DNA from: Actinernus sp. WN-2022
Taxonomy: Eukaryota > Cnidaria > Anthozoa > Actiniaria > Actinernidae
NCBI GenBank assembly: GCA_030867875.1
Contig: JAOWCC010001501.1
Coordinates: 18,133,524 to 18,197,523, forward strand
Direction of reading: 5' to 3'
Length of the DNA stretch: 64,000 bases
Made by a program: the position numbers and the translations under genes. Of this stretch, positions 21,407-32,977 are shown in pieces; positions within the stretch are counted from its first letter, which is position 1, and each line of letters starts with the position of its first letter. A model generated the notes under the pieces. The model worked only from the letters and a program-made list of their open reading frames with translations. It made no database searches and was not told where the DNA came from.

Positions 21407-24400
21407 ATGCAATCCGATAAATCGATCGAGGATTTCAAAGACTGTTTTCTGCTTTACGATCGAAGAGGGGACAATAAAATCGACTGTAGTCAAGTTGGAG
21501 AGGTTTTGAGAGCGCTGGAAGTGAATCCTACAGAAAATGAAGTGAAGAAAATTATAAAAAGCATCGACCCAGCAGGAGAAATGAAGAGAGTTAGCTTCGA
21601 AGAATTTATTCCCATGTTTCAAAATCTACGAGAGCGTCATAGAAAGGATCGAAAAGGTGAGAGCACTGTAGTACGTATTGGTAATTTTAAAACACAAAGC
21701 TGTGGAAGCCTTAGTTATGCTTGTGTTCATGCTATAATTCTATACAGATATATATATATATTTGTCCTTCTAGGTTATCTCTTATAAGCGATACATTTTT
21801 TCTAGTGAAGACGGATTGCGAACGGGATTATTTTTGTCTGACTTATTTTTGTTACAACTTTGTCGCAGAAAATTCTAAGTTAGCCTCAGTGTTTACATAC
21901 TCTATATGCAGACACCATATTGTGTAGCGTTCAATAAACTTCTCCATCATGGAGGAAATGTTAATTTCGCAACATGCTCCGGAGGACTAATTAAAAGGAT
22001 TGATCAAGTTCGTAATATACTAATAGATCTTGAAAGGCAAGATTTCAGGATGTCATTTGAGTTTGTGTGCTCTTCAGATGATAAAATTATAATTTCCACA
22101 AACATGAGAAATGCTAATGTTTAAGTTCTTGATTCAAAGTCTAAATTCCTGTAATTCATCCTTGCCATTGAACTACAACTATTGATTACGTTTCTATGGG
22201 CAGAAGAATTTGACAAATAATTACTATTTTCCATACTGCACAAAAACACACTTCATTTTCGTTTTTATAGTTATTCTAAAAAATTTGAATCGAGCGAAAA
22301 ATGTTTTCTTTCCACCACATTCATGTGGTATTTTTCTTGGAGTTACATACAGTTTATAGCAATCGGGCGACTTCCGTAGTAAAAAGCTTGAAGAAAAACA
22401 TGTTCGTTTGACGTTTAATCTTAGCGTCTTAACAATAAACGGCTTTAAAAAAGCGTACGAAAGAAGAAACTGGTGGGTTTAAATCAAAATTATACCAAGT
22501 TACTTATCCCTCAGCATCAATTATAACTTAGCTCCTCTAAAATTCATCTTTATTTTTCCGGGCTGAAAATGTTTTTCTCGCTAGCGAATGACATTTTAAG
22601 TATCCAGGAAGAATGATGATCCCTAATAGAAACGCCTCGACCCCACCCCTTCTCTCTCCCGCGTGCTTGATCATGACGTGACCCGACATGCACGTGCACT
22701 GTGCTATACAAGCGTGTATAAGCGCAGCATACACCAACGGCACACGACAGTCTCAGCCCGAAATGGATTGTGGTTGTAGCTCAAAGTCTGTTGTTGGGTC
22801 AAACAATTTTTCTATAATTCGAAATTACACGTAGTTTATCCGTTTCGCACAGCTGGTCATTTTATAACCACAATCCATTTCGCGCTCTCCGATTGGCTAT
22901 ACTCAAGTTTGGAATATCCTGCACTAAAATACTGTCTGTTAAAACTACCTTCGCAAGACACCCATTTTCTAATTACTTAAATAATTCAGCACAAGAAACC
23001 TTCTTCAACGCTGTTATACCAAAAGAAATGGAAACTCGAATACGTTTAATACCAAACTGAATAAATGTAAATAATATTCTACCCCAGCAGGAGCCATTAC
23101 GGTAATGGTCTCCTGACCCCAGTCAAAATATTAAAATCGCCAAAATCAGTCAACCTTTAGCTTATCGTAAATCTTTCATTAGAATTGGGGAAATTTCCAA
23201 AAAATTAACTTTCAAAGACAATTTCCAGCCATGAAGACAACGACAAAATTACCGACGAATATCCTTGCTTTCCGTATACAACATATATTTGAAAAATTAA
23301 TGTGTATAGACAGGAGCCCATTACCAGGAGCGTCCATCTTCCCCACTGTGTCTGTACCCCAGCACAGAGGTAGATGAGGCTATTTTTAGCATTGCGTTTC
23401 GCGCGAAAAAGAACAAAGGTAGGCTATTCTTAGCCAATCAGATATCATTCTTCTCACTTTCAACGCGGGAATTCGAATTGCTGGTTTTCACTCAATCCCC
23501 AGAGATTCAAGTGTTGGTGCCCCAACAAAAGAAGCTAACGAGGAATCTATTGTTTAAGGGCACCAACATGGCGGCAACCTCTTTTCGCGGGAATTTCGAA
23601 TCTAAAAATAGCCTCATCTACTCCTGTGCTGGGGACCCAACCCATAACGGAGGAACGCTCCTGGTAATGGGCTCCTGGTATAGACGACCAACATTTTTTT
23701 TAAACAAAAATGATATTTCTTTAATTAACAATACGGGTTTCGACGCGCGAAACACTCCACACAACATGTTGTTATATATATTTTTTGTAAAGTCCAAAAA
23801 AAACATGGATGGACACAATTTTACTTGCGGCATTTTCTTAGATCCCAAAACTGAGCATTTGAAACCATTGACCACAAAATACTTTTACAATCATTAAATT
23901 ATTATGGTGAGAGAGATGTAGTAAACGAATGGTTTTCATTGTATCTGTTTGGTAGAAAACAAACGACTCAAGTTGGTAAATGTTATATCAAATCAAGAAA
24001 CAACTGTGTGGGGTACCTCACAGCCCGTCCTTGGTACCCTCTTATTGTTAATCCATATCGATCACATCTATATCAATCAACTAATAAATTCGAGTTTCAC
24101 CTATTTGCTGATGATAAGAACGTTCTCTATGGAAATAATAGTTAACAACAATCTTTAATAATAATAATCTTTATTTATACACGATAATTATTAAAACTTT
24201 ATACAGCTTGTGGGATCGTGTATAAATGAAAGAAAATCAACGATTGGCTAACGGCCAATAAATTAACTATCAATATAAAATTATGTAATATTTCACCCCT
24301 ATCAAAAGATCGTAACCCCCGGGGGGGGGGGGGTACTCCTGTTTGGGACGTATTATGTATGTGCCGCCCGGGTGGGTCAGGGTTTTGAGCTCGGTTTGGG

Positions 24401-25686
24401 CAGGTAGGGTCAGGGTTTTGACCTGATTTGGGCAGATCAGGGTCAGGATTTGAGTATAATTTGGGTGCAGTCAGGGTCGGGGTTCAGTATTTTTTAGGCA
24501 GTTAGGGTTCAGTTTTTTTTAGCTACTATGTCAAAAAGACATTCTGTTGCCGCATTTTGATCGCCTGCCCACATGCAAGCACTGAGGTTCCCATACATCG
24601 TGACGCCGCTAATTCGTACTTCAGTACTTATCTATGTACTTCATCTGCTGATTTGTTTACCCAATGACACGTCCCGACTTGAAATGTTCCGTATTTTGCA
24701 TGCAATCCGGGTACGCGGTATACCGGCCGGGGTATATATCCGACCGTGTTTTGAAAACAATTTAAAGAAGAGGCAATCAGGTTTTTTTTCCCAAAAAAGG
24801 GGGCAATCAGGGTTTTGGAGCTCGGATTGGGTCAAACAGGGTCAGGGTTTGAGCCTCTTGGCCTCACATACATACCCATTTTTCATGTAAGTACCCCCCC
24901 GGGATCGTAACCTACTATAAAACTTTGACTCTAGTCTGAATAAAGAACTACCCTTAGCTAGAAAGAAAGGACTCGGTGTGTTAATTAATATACGAAAATC
25001 GTTCATGGAAATATCATATCGACTACATTCAACTCAAAATAAGTAAAGTAATGGGAATGTTATACCGAGACAATGTTACAAGAGTAACACTATAGTATAG
25101 ACTATATAGTATAACTGAGCTTCGAGGATCAGATAATGTCCAAGGACAACACAATGTAGGTTTAATATTGTCGTTATCATCCTTCAAATATTTTCTTTGA
25201 CGCGCGCTTATACGCTCACAGGGGGTGTATTCGCTGGTATTTCCCGCTCGCGGAGAGAAAATATCGGGTCACGGGACGCATTCAACAATCACGCGCGAGA
25301 GAAAATATTTGATGGGTTGTAAGAACTGATATTTTTCCTTGGCATTATGTTCCTCAAAATTCTCAGTTTCCCTTAAGCTGGTAATATCACGAGAAAATAG
25401 TGCATATTTCAACGCCACAGGGACGTCAACAGACAGACCTAAGTCTTTAATTCCTTTTTTCCTGTCATTTCTGACAGACGTAGATGTGGATTACTTCCTG
25501 GAGTGTTTCAAGGTGTTCGATCGCAGCTGTAACGGGCTCATCAGTGCCGCCGAGCTACGCCACGTATTGTCCAGCCTGGGTGACAAACTGAGTGATGACG
25601 AAGTAGATATGTTGCTGCTTGGGTTTGAAGATAACCAAGGACAGGTGTATTATGAGGACTTTGTACGCTCCGTCATGACTGGTTAA
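21407..25686 (+). CDS. Essential (alkali) myosin light chain, two coding exons
   Basis: Exons 21407-21656 and 25478-25686 join (phase 1; donor GTGAGA, acceptor TTTCTGACAG after a long pyrimidine tract) to a 152-residue protein, the normal size of the family. It binds the first IQ motif of a myosin heavy-chain lever arm and stiffens it. EF-hand 1 (loop about 18-29, [12 protein letters not shown]) ends in Q where Glu is canonical. EF-hand 3 (loop 98-109, [12 protein letters not shown]) keeps a near-canonical set of ligands. The end ([12 protein letters not shown]) is typical of essential rather than regulatory light chains. ATG 21407 is the first in frame. The 3.8-kb intron is filled with MITEs and a LINE scrap. 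Whether it serves muscle or non-muscle myosin cannot be told. Confidence 0.88.
22759..22882. mobile_element. Short foldback with GAAATGGATTGTGGTT ends
   Basis: CGAAATGGATTGTGGTT and its complement AACCACAATCCATTTCG enclose ~90 bp in the light-chain intron. The same end motif appears singly near 28043 and 59158, so it is a dispersed family. Confidence 0.5.
23312..23677. mobile_element. 366-bp MITE with 8-bp TSD
   Basis: Ends AGGAGCCCATTACCAGGAGC and complement; duplication GTATAGAC at 23304-23311 and 23678-23685. A second inverted block (CAGCACAGGNGTAGATGAGG) lies just inside. It sits in the light-chain intron; hAT-like by TSD length. Confidence 0.75.
23894..24147 (+). pseudogene. LINE reverse transcriptase fragment
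   Basis: Reads [17 protein letters not shown], then in shifted frames a G-x-P-Q/VLG-type segment and [14 protein letters not shown], which contains the RT palm F-A-D-D box. Two or more frameshifts. It is an RT core scrap of a non-LTR element within the light-chain intron. Confidence 0.75.
24318..24903. mobile_element. hAT-like poly-G MITE, inverted copy
   Basis: 586 bp with CCCGGGGG ends; ATCGTAACC flanks both sides (24309-24317 and 24904-24912). It matches the 15242 copy in reverse orientation over its length. Confidence 0.85.
25112..25322 (+). repeat. Dispersed repeat, pair with 29797-30010
   Basis: Shares GATCAGATAATGTCCAA, ATCCTTCAAATATTTTCTTT, GACGCGCGCTTATACGCTCA and AAATATTTGATGGGTT blocks in order with 29797-30010. 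Probably two copies of one MITE; it lies just before the last light-chain exon. Confidence 0.6.
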
Positions 25687-25770
25687 TTGTTTTTTCTATG
25701 ACCGTTTCACGAGATGTTTTATTCAAGGAAGGAAGAGAGTACAGCGAACTTCGTTTCCAGGCTTCTTCCG

Positions 25771-25978
25771 CCGGATGCAATGAGTACAGACGCATGTACG
25801 CAGGGTTGGCCTCATTCTGAAGTTAAACACTCATAAATACCAGCGAGGTGGGCTATTCACAACACTGTGTATTGTTGTAGTTTCACGCTTTGCATCTTCT
25901 CGCTGGTATTTAAGAATGTTTAACTTCAGAATGAGGCTAACCCTGCGTACATGCGTCTGTAGTCATTGCATTCAGCGG
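25771..25978. mobile_element. Foldback element in the light-chain 3' flank
   Basis: ~70-bp inverted arms (GTACAGACGCATGTACGCAG, then TCATTCTGAAGTTAAACA, and complements) around a ~60-bp centre. It starts 85 bp after the stop, so probably within the 3' UTR. Confidence 0.7.
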
Positions 25979-26512
25979 TAATTTTCGAATACGAACCTGG
26001 ATTATTTGGGGATAAATTGAACATATCTCAACTACATACACATACGAATCGCCACTTACGTCCCGCTGCCGGTCAGTTGCATTGTGGGAATTGAGGCTCT
26101 ACTCGTGCCTAATTGTCAATTTCCAAAATGGTTGTCATAGAGATAGTACACAAGACTTAAAGTGCCTATGAACAATACATTTTTATTTTAGATATCAATT
26201 CTAAATCAAGTGAATAGTAGAATGGTAAAATATATTTTGCTTTAAATGCTGTGCCGCTGACTTAAGGTTATATCCAAAATGCTAATTACATGACGTCAGG
26301 GGAGGTATCTGCAATCACTTCTAACTAATTATAAGACGGGCTATATGCATGGACATTCCAAAACGAAACCACGGGGAACCCAAGCTCTGTAAATGGCAAT
26401 ATTTACTAGCTTTTGAATTAAAATTGACAAAACTTACAGGGTGTATTTATTATTTTGTTCATGGGCTGTATGCCGTTTCAATTTCAACGTTTTCGGGCGA
26501 ATTTTGAGTAAT

Positions 26513-26644
26513 ACAGTACCGCTCGAAACCTGTATTCTGATTGCACCATTATACTGTAGCTCTATTGCTTGTGTACTGCATGTTAGGTTAGGGTGTTTTG
26601 CATTGTTGGGTAAGCCAATGCTGTGGCTCGTTTCGAGCGGTACA
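26513..26644. mobile_element. Small MITE with GTACCGCTCGAAAC ends
   Basis: CAGTACCGCTCGAAAC and GTTTCGAGCGGTAC form the ends. A second copy at 31536-32206 is interrupted by another element. Confidence 0.6.
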
Positions 26645-26734
26645 GGCCGCCTCCGAATTTTACAGTGTTCATAGCGGCCGGGTTAAAAATGTGCCTGTAC
26701 ATTTGACCACAATCCCTTGCGAACCCAGTAACGG

Positions 26735-27675
26735 GTAGAAATCCTCTGTTCTCTTCAATGACTGTATTGGTGACAGCACTTGTACTGGCTTGTTATTAGG
26801 ATAACACGTAGTAATCCTCTATTCTCTTCGATGACTGTATTGGTGACAGCACTTGTACTGGCTTGTTATTAGGATAACACGTAGTAATCCTCTATTCTCT
26901 TCGATGACTGTATTGGTGACAGCACTTGTACTGGCTTGTTATTAGGATAACACGTAGAAATCCTCTATTCTCTTCAATGACAGTGTATTGGTAACATCAA
27001 TTGTACTGGCTTGTTATTAGGATAACACGTAGTAATCCTCTATTCTCTTCAATGACAGTGTATTGGTAACATCAATTGTACTGGCTTGTTATTAGGATAA
27101 CACGTAGAAATCCTCTGTTCTCTTCAATGACTGTATTGGTGACAGCACTTGTACTGGCTTGTTATTAGGATAACACGTAGTAATCCTCTATTCTCTTCGA
27201 TGACTGTATTGGTGACAGCACTTGTACTGGCTTGTTATTAGGATAACACGTAGTAATCCTCTATTCTCTTCAATGACAGTGTATTGGTAACAGCACTTGT
27301 ACTGGCTTATTAGGATAACACGTAGTAATCCTCTATTCTCTTCAATGACTGTATTGGTAACAGCACTTGTACTGGCTTGTTATTAAGATAACACGTAGTA
27401 ATCCTCTATTCTCTTCAATGACAGTGTATTGGTAACACCACTTGTACTGGCTTGTTATTAGGATAACACGTAGTAATCCTCTATTCTCTTCAAAGACTGT
27501 ATTGGTAACAGCACTTGTACTGGCTTGTTATTAGGATAACACGTAGTAATCCTCTATTCTCTTCAATGACTGTATTGGTAACAGCACTTGTACTGGCTTA
27601 TTAGGATAACACGTAGTAATCCTCTATTCTCTTCAATGACAGTGTATTGGTAACAGCACTTGTACTGGCTTGCTT
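26735..27675 (+). repeat. Minisatellite, 73-75 bp unit, about 13 copies
   Basis: Units contain ATCCTCTATTCTCTTC, TGTATTGGTAACAGCACTTG and TACTGGCTTGTTATTAGG. Variants include GACTGTATT/GACAGTGTATT, GTGACAG/GTAACATC, and a short form lacking TTGT. Variant types partly alternate, suggesting block duplications. Confidence 0.9.
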
Positions 27676-28189
27676 TTAAGATAATAACTATCGCGATTTT
27701 ATAACGATTTAAAGATTTTCGCGAGCAAATTAAAGGATTGTGGGTAAAAGTACAAGCGATCATCTTTTTCTGTTCGGTGAATTGCAACCACTCAGCCCAT
27801 GAACAAATACACACACCCTGTAAGTTGTCCATTTTTATTCAATATTAGCTTTGAAAATGCAAGACTAAAAAATCCCATACAAATAAATGCTAGTAAATAT
27901 TGCCATTTACAGAGCTTGTGTTTCCTGTGCCTTAACGTGGTTCTAGTTTAAAATTCTGCTGAATTACCTTGCTTTGGGGCTTAAAGAAAGTCAGTAACTG
28001 AGACAAGAATTGTTTCTATTTTCGAGTCACGGCAATTAGTTGTAACCACAATCCATTTTGGGCTTCGAATGTAGAATAAGGAGCTGGAGAAAACAGACTT
28101 ATTTACGTAACAAAACGTTCATCCTATTCAAGTGAATACAATGGAGCCACAATATTGATTCAACTTGGTCTCAGCTTTCCTGTTTGCCA

Positions 28190-28572
28190 TCAAAAGAAGG
28201 TCGCGGCTAGATTCCATCCGCCAGAAGGTCGAATTACAATTTTCTCGATGTTATATTTCTAGGGTACAAACTAAAGCGGCACTTAGAAATTTAGGCGAAC
28301 AAGTACGCTTCCCTCGACTATATAAAAAAAATATCGGCTCCACGGAGACTCGAACCGAAACCCTAACCCATCTATTAACCGAATCCCTAACCGTCACTAT
28401 CCCTTACGCAACGAGGGATTTGTTGTGAACCGCTTTTTTAGAACTTTTTATACTGCATGATGTTTGATTAGCAGGCGTAACTTCATTTGACACCAGTTCC
28501 TGCTCTCAATGAAGTATTTTAGTGCAGTTCATTTTGGGATTGCGTCCTTCTGGCGGATGGAATCTAGCCCTA
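28190..28572 (-). repeat. Third copy of the 11893-type repeat, opposite strand
   Basis: Contains the complements of GGTTCGAGTC, GGGATAGTGACGGTTAGG, GCAGGCGTAAC-type and GGAACTGGTGTCAAAT blocks in the order seen at 12200-12501, diverged. Confidence 0.6.
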
Positions 28573-28879
28573 ACCTCAAAAGCAATCTCTTTCAAAGCCC
28601 GCGTATATTTTGGTCAGCGCCTTGTATCTTTTCGCTGATCAAAAGGCACGCAGGCTCTGGGTATGAGATAGCCACTGAATGGAAAACAACAGCGTGAGTG
28701 GTGGGTTCGTGTGTACAATACTCAAACTGATAACATATTCAACAAAATATCTGGATTCTGATTGGTTAATGATGAGTGCATCTTTAGGTTATTGAGTGCA
28801 CAGTCGCATGCTCTCAGCAAATGTCTGCTCAGTATATTATAAACTTAGAATCGCATGAACTGTTCGTGCTATACTTGAT

Positions 28880-28970
28880 TTATAGGCACTGAGTGATATT
28901 TTGAAAGTTCTCAAATTGCACTCGCCTTTATTATAAGAACTTTCAAAATATATCACTCGGTGCCTATAAA
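28880..28970. repeat. Inverted repeat TATAGGCACTGAGTGATATT
   Basis: Arms of about 32 bp around a ~22-bp loop; core of a foldback with outer remnants such as GCATGAACTG/CATGCGATT. Confidence 0.5.
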
Positions 28971-29353
28971 TCCCGAATAGAACTCGCACTCATGCGATTT
29001 CCTCGACATTTACATTCAACAATTCATCCATTGGCGCGCTTGTGCAACGAAAAACGATCGGACATTCTTGTAAATAGATTCGGTAGCTATACTTGTGAAT
29101 TCAACTATGTAACGTATAACGGACACTGAAATAAAATTTTCGTTGTTTAACTGTAATTATCGTATGCCACACCCAAGATCCATTGGATAAATCCCATATC
29201 CCACGGAATTACGTATGCAATTGGCGATAACTAGTTAGTATATACAACACGGGTACCAACATAGATCATGCAATTTGATTGGCTCGCTATCTCGGAATAA
29301 TTAGCAATTGATGCCGAGTGTCAATATTTAACTCGTAGCCCATGAGGGCGAGA

Positions 29354-29540
29354 GGTCTAATTGTTTTAGTATAAACTAACTAGTTTTACAGTAGAAAATA
29401 ATAGTAAGAAACAAATTGAAGTTGAATTTTTATTTTTTTTCGTGAAAATGCGTGGTTTTTCTCTAACACGGGGAAATAGACCTATAGTAAGGTACCCAAT
29501 CAGAATTTATAATAGTCCACTAGTTGGTTTATACTAATGA
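29354..29540. mobile_element. Foldback with TTAGTATAAACTAACTAGT ends
   Basis: Inverted counterpart ACTAGTTGGTTTATACTAA at the right. Similar TATACTAAAACAATTAT motifs recur at 29689 and 30502. Confidence 0.5.
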
Positions 29541-29796
29541 GCAATTGCAACCTACAAAACTCGGGATAATTTTGAAACAAAATGGCAGGCATAAATTCAC
29601 GACTCGCGATTGTTTCCGATGCGGAAATTTTTAGAAATTCAACAAAATGCAGTGCCCAAAAGCAGGTTCCCGTGTTGTTAGTATATACTAAAACAATTAT
29701 TCGCGATATAAATACAATAATTTGTGGCGTCAACCGCGGGCGTTATCTGATTCCAGAAGAGAACAGTTCCCGACAGCGGAGCTCGAGGGAAACTAC

Positions 29797-30010
29797 GAGC
29801 TTCGGGGATCAGATAATGTCCAAAGACAAATATCAGGGCATATTTCGACGCCACAAATAGGTTATAGTCGTTATCATCCTTCAAATATTTTCTTTGACGC
29901 GCGCTTATACGCTCACAGGGCGTGTATTCGCCGACATTCCCGCTCGCGGAGACATCGAATCACGTGACGCATTCAACCAATCACGCGCGAGAAAATATTT
30001 GATGGGTTAC
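29797..30010 (+). repeat. Dispersed repeat, pair with 25112-25322
   Basis: Direct-orientation copy of the repeat in the light-chain intron, carrying GACGCGCGCTTATACGCTCA and the AAATATTTGATGGGTT end. Confidence 0.6.
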
Positions 30011-30213
30011 AATTAGCAACTATTCACCGAAGTGGAGGTGAATCGGCATTTCAATCGAGTGTCGGAAGTGTTTTGGTTTTGCGTTTACTAAGCTCTCCTG
30101 TTGGCCGAGAAAGTAAACTAACCAATCAGAATCCAAAGTAAAGCCAAACGCAAATTGGTTTTGGTTTTGCTTTGGTTTGTCATTGGTTCACAGGGAAGCC
30201 ATTTATTAGTTAC

Positions 30214-30438
30214 TTGCGCGAGATGATCGCTGCTTTGCTCGGAGGTCAATATGAAATCATATTCATTGTTTGAGTAGCCAATCAGAGCGCGCGAAGTGAT
30301 ATTCACTGGTTATACTAATGGTGATTAGTATACCACACCAGTGAATATCACTTTTCGCGCGCTCTGATTGGCTACTCAAACAGTGAATATGATTTAACAT
30401 TCACCTCCGAGCAAAGCAGCGATCACCTCGCGCGAGTT
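30214..30438. repeat. Long inverted repeat, ~98-bp arms
   Basis: Arms include CGCGCGAGATGATCGCTGCT, AGTAGCCAATCAGAGCGCGC and TGATATTCACTGG with near-perfect complements; spacer about 22 bp. It would form a strong hairpin. CCAAT boxes lie in both arms. Confidence 0.8.
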
Positions 30439-30439
30439 T

Positions 30440-31060
30440 TTGTCCATTTGACAGAAAATAAAATAACTATTTGGTGCTGGCTATTCACCTGGAGTGTGGT
30501 ATATACTAAAACAATTATCCACCACTATTCACCTCCACTTCGGTGAATAATTGTTAAATATTCGCCTCGACTTCGTCTCGGGGAATATTCACCATTATCC
30601 TATAAATATTTTATTTCAGCCAATCAGAGCTCAGCTTTACTATGCAATACAGGGCGGTATTTCATGGTTTTTCTATGAAATACAGAGCGGTATTTCATGG
30701 CTAGATCAAGGCCAATCAAAATGCAGGAAATTTCGCGCCCTTTCTTTACCGGCCAATAAAAAATCACCATTTTGAATACATAATTAGTCTGCAGACGCGC
30801 GCGGCCGCCACTCGAAATTTGTGTTTTCCAATTCCGGCGAGAAAATTTGCAGTCTATCGTCCGGTAAGTTACTTTGTTTTCGTGATAAATCTTTTCGTAA
30901 ATTGTTATTTATAGGATAATATGGTTATTTCATGGTTTTCTACGAAATACCGGCGAAAATTTCTCGTGAAATATTCGCCCGTATTCCATAGAAAACCATG
31001 AAATAACCAGTAAATATCGACTTCGCCTTCGGCGAATAATTGTTAATTATCGCCACTTGC
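30440..31060. repeat. Nested short foldbacks
   Basis: 30923-31008 is an inverted repeat (GGTTATTTCATGGTTTTCTA and complement). Around it are ATTCACCTCCACTTCGGTGA palindromes and CGACTTCG pieces near 30560 and 31019, and a direct repeat GCGGTATTTCATGG at 30654 and 30689. Likely layers of MITE-in-MITE insertion. Confidence 0.5.
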
Positions 31061-31535
31061 ATACAAATCAGTGGATTATGTAGGTGTTCTCAAGGAGACA
31101 GTCAAAACGCAAACAATAGTTTGCTGAAGCTATACATATTTTGATTAAACGGTATCTCACTCGTGGCCATTCGTTAACCTTTAAGTAACTAACAAGAAGA
31201 TAATGAAGGAGACATCTTTCTTCTACTAATCATTAATCTTTCCCGAGGCCAGCTACCCACTTGGGCCGACCGGCGTTGTTCGACTAGAGCTAGGTAAACG
31301 TAGAAATAAAAATCACCCGCGTACGTACTCTCGTGAATGCTTCCGGCTATTTGTTGAAATGTCCAATAGAAAATAATGACAAGCCTAGCTTTGGGATTAA
31401 TACTGCTAAAGGTGGTGTTTGCTTCCTCGGCGTTTTGATAGCACGGTCAGATACTTTTATAAATATCACTTCTCAAAATATGAATTCTTCATCGAGTTGG
31501 AATAATTTACGAATTAAGAGGCCAATCGCAGTAAT

Positions 31536-32206
31536 CCTGTATCGCTCGAGACCTGTATTCTGATTGCAATTATTATCCTGTAGCTCTATTGTTTTTGTAC
31601 TGCACGTTCTAAAGGTTAGGGTGTTTTGTATTGCTGGTTATTTAAACTAACCCCTTTTGCAATTTTTATACATATGAATCTTTGAAAGGTTTTGAGTACT
31701 TCTGCGAAGAAATTTTTGGCTTACAGAGAATACTGTTCTATGCTTGTTTAAAATGGTGAAATTTTGACCTTTCCTGACCCATGACCGCGTAAGAAAAAGC
31801 CTGGGTCGATTCTTGATCTTACGTCATCCAACTCATTCGACTTTGCAATAATTTGAATAAATATTTAGCATTTACTCTAAAATAACCATTTTCTTTACTA
31901 ACAACTCAGACTGTATATTCTCTATATATCGAAGTTGTTGTGATGGAAAGGCGCCATGGAGAATAATGCATTAATGAGGTGACGTAAGATCAAGAATCGA
32001 CCCAGGCTTTTTCTTGCGCGGTCATGGGTCAGGAAAAGTCAAATTTTCACCATTTCAAACAAGCCTAGAACATAGAGTATTCTCTGTAAGCCAAACATTT
32101 CTTCGCCGAAGTACTCAAAACCTTTCAAAGATTCATATGTATAAAAATTGCAAAAGGGGTTAGTTGCACTTTAAGCCAATGCGGTCTCTCGTTTCGAGCA
32201 GTACAG
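31536..32206. mobile_element. Interrupted copy of the CGCTCGAAAC MITE
   Basis: Flanks match 26513-26644 (ACCTGTATTCTGATTGCA, GGTTAGGGTGTTTTG, then AAGCCAATGC and TCGTTTCGAGC), split by the 524-bp element at 31646-32169. Confidence 0.65.
31646..32169. mobile_element. 524-bp TTAA-flanked MITE
   Basis: ~190-bp inverted arms (ACTAACCCCTTTTGCAATTT, GAAAGGTTTTGAGTACTTC, GATCTTACGTCA and complements). TTAA (or TTTAA) occurs on both sides, as for piggyBac-type insertion. The intact relative at 26513 shows the pre-insertion context. Confidence 0.7.
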
Positions 32207-32977
32207 GATGGCCCGCCAATCGGGTCATCCCATTTTGGTCAGGTACCCAATGAAACGCCGCCAGAGGAAATATGAGCCCAAATCACTAGTGATCTTCCTC
32301 TGGCTTTCTATTGGCCATCAAGATTTTCATGCATGTGATAGACCGAGAGAACTGAAGGAAAAGATGGAAATAAAAATCGGCGTTGAAGTACCGCCCTAGC
32401 CAGTTATCTTTGATTTAAAATTCAAACTGGAAAACAAAATGAGACATAGGAAATATAATAATTATACTCTGCCAATTTCATTCATAGACTTAGTCAGCTT
32501 GTCTGTTTGTTATCCCATTTCACAGCACCAGACTTTTCCCTTGAGTAATGTTTTTTTTTTGTATCCCAAGAGGAAATATACCTATTTCTATAATTGGAAA
32601 ACAAAGCACTGAATCCTCTGGAGAACTATCACGTGGTCTGAAATGACACAGGCAAGCTGACTAGGTCTATTAAGGAATCAAATTTCAGACGCATTAAAGG
32701 ATAACCTAATTATAGTTCCTTTTGCTGTTTTTATGTCCGCTCCACTTATGAAAGGATCATTCTAAGATTGTAAGTATCAAACGTCTGACACCTGAAAAAC
32801 AACTGTATACAGTAAATGAGTGTTATAACCCATTTCAACTTTTTATACCGGTTAATGGGCTCCGTTTTTATAGCAATACTAAGACCATGAATCGCCCAAA
32901 AATGGTTGAACAAGATTTACAAACACTTTATTGCGCCCAAATAAATGATTTCTGGCTAGGGCTTATGTATCAGTCAA

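Larger units (their letters stand above)
26371..27930. mobile_element. TIR element containing a minisatellite
   Basis: Inverted ends AAGCTCTGTAAATGGCAATA and complement, with arms of roughly 130 bp that both include ACAGGGTGT and TTCATGGGCTG. A related end occurs at 38279 onward. The interior holds a smaller MITE and the 73-bp minisatellite. No coding. Confidence 0.65.

Noticed and set aside
23478..23897. 139-codon open frame as a gene
   Set aside because: Its first half lies within a MITE with a defined 8-bp duplication and the rest has no recognisable features.
4314..25686. Functional cluster linking the Dlish-like gene with the myosin light chain because Dlish binds an atypical myosin
   Set aside because: They are 14 kb apart, separated by dead transposons, and this is an essential light chain of a generic kind; adjacency alone is not evidence.
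26735..27675. CRISPR-like array
   Set aside because: Units are continuous 73-75 bp tandem repeats without unique spacers, in an animal genome; it is a minisatellite.
29582..29967. Overlapping open frames rich in Arg/Ser as a small gene
   Set aside because: They cover repeat sequence shared with 25112-25322 and have no conserved pattern or splice support.
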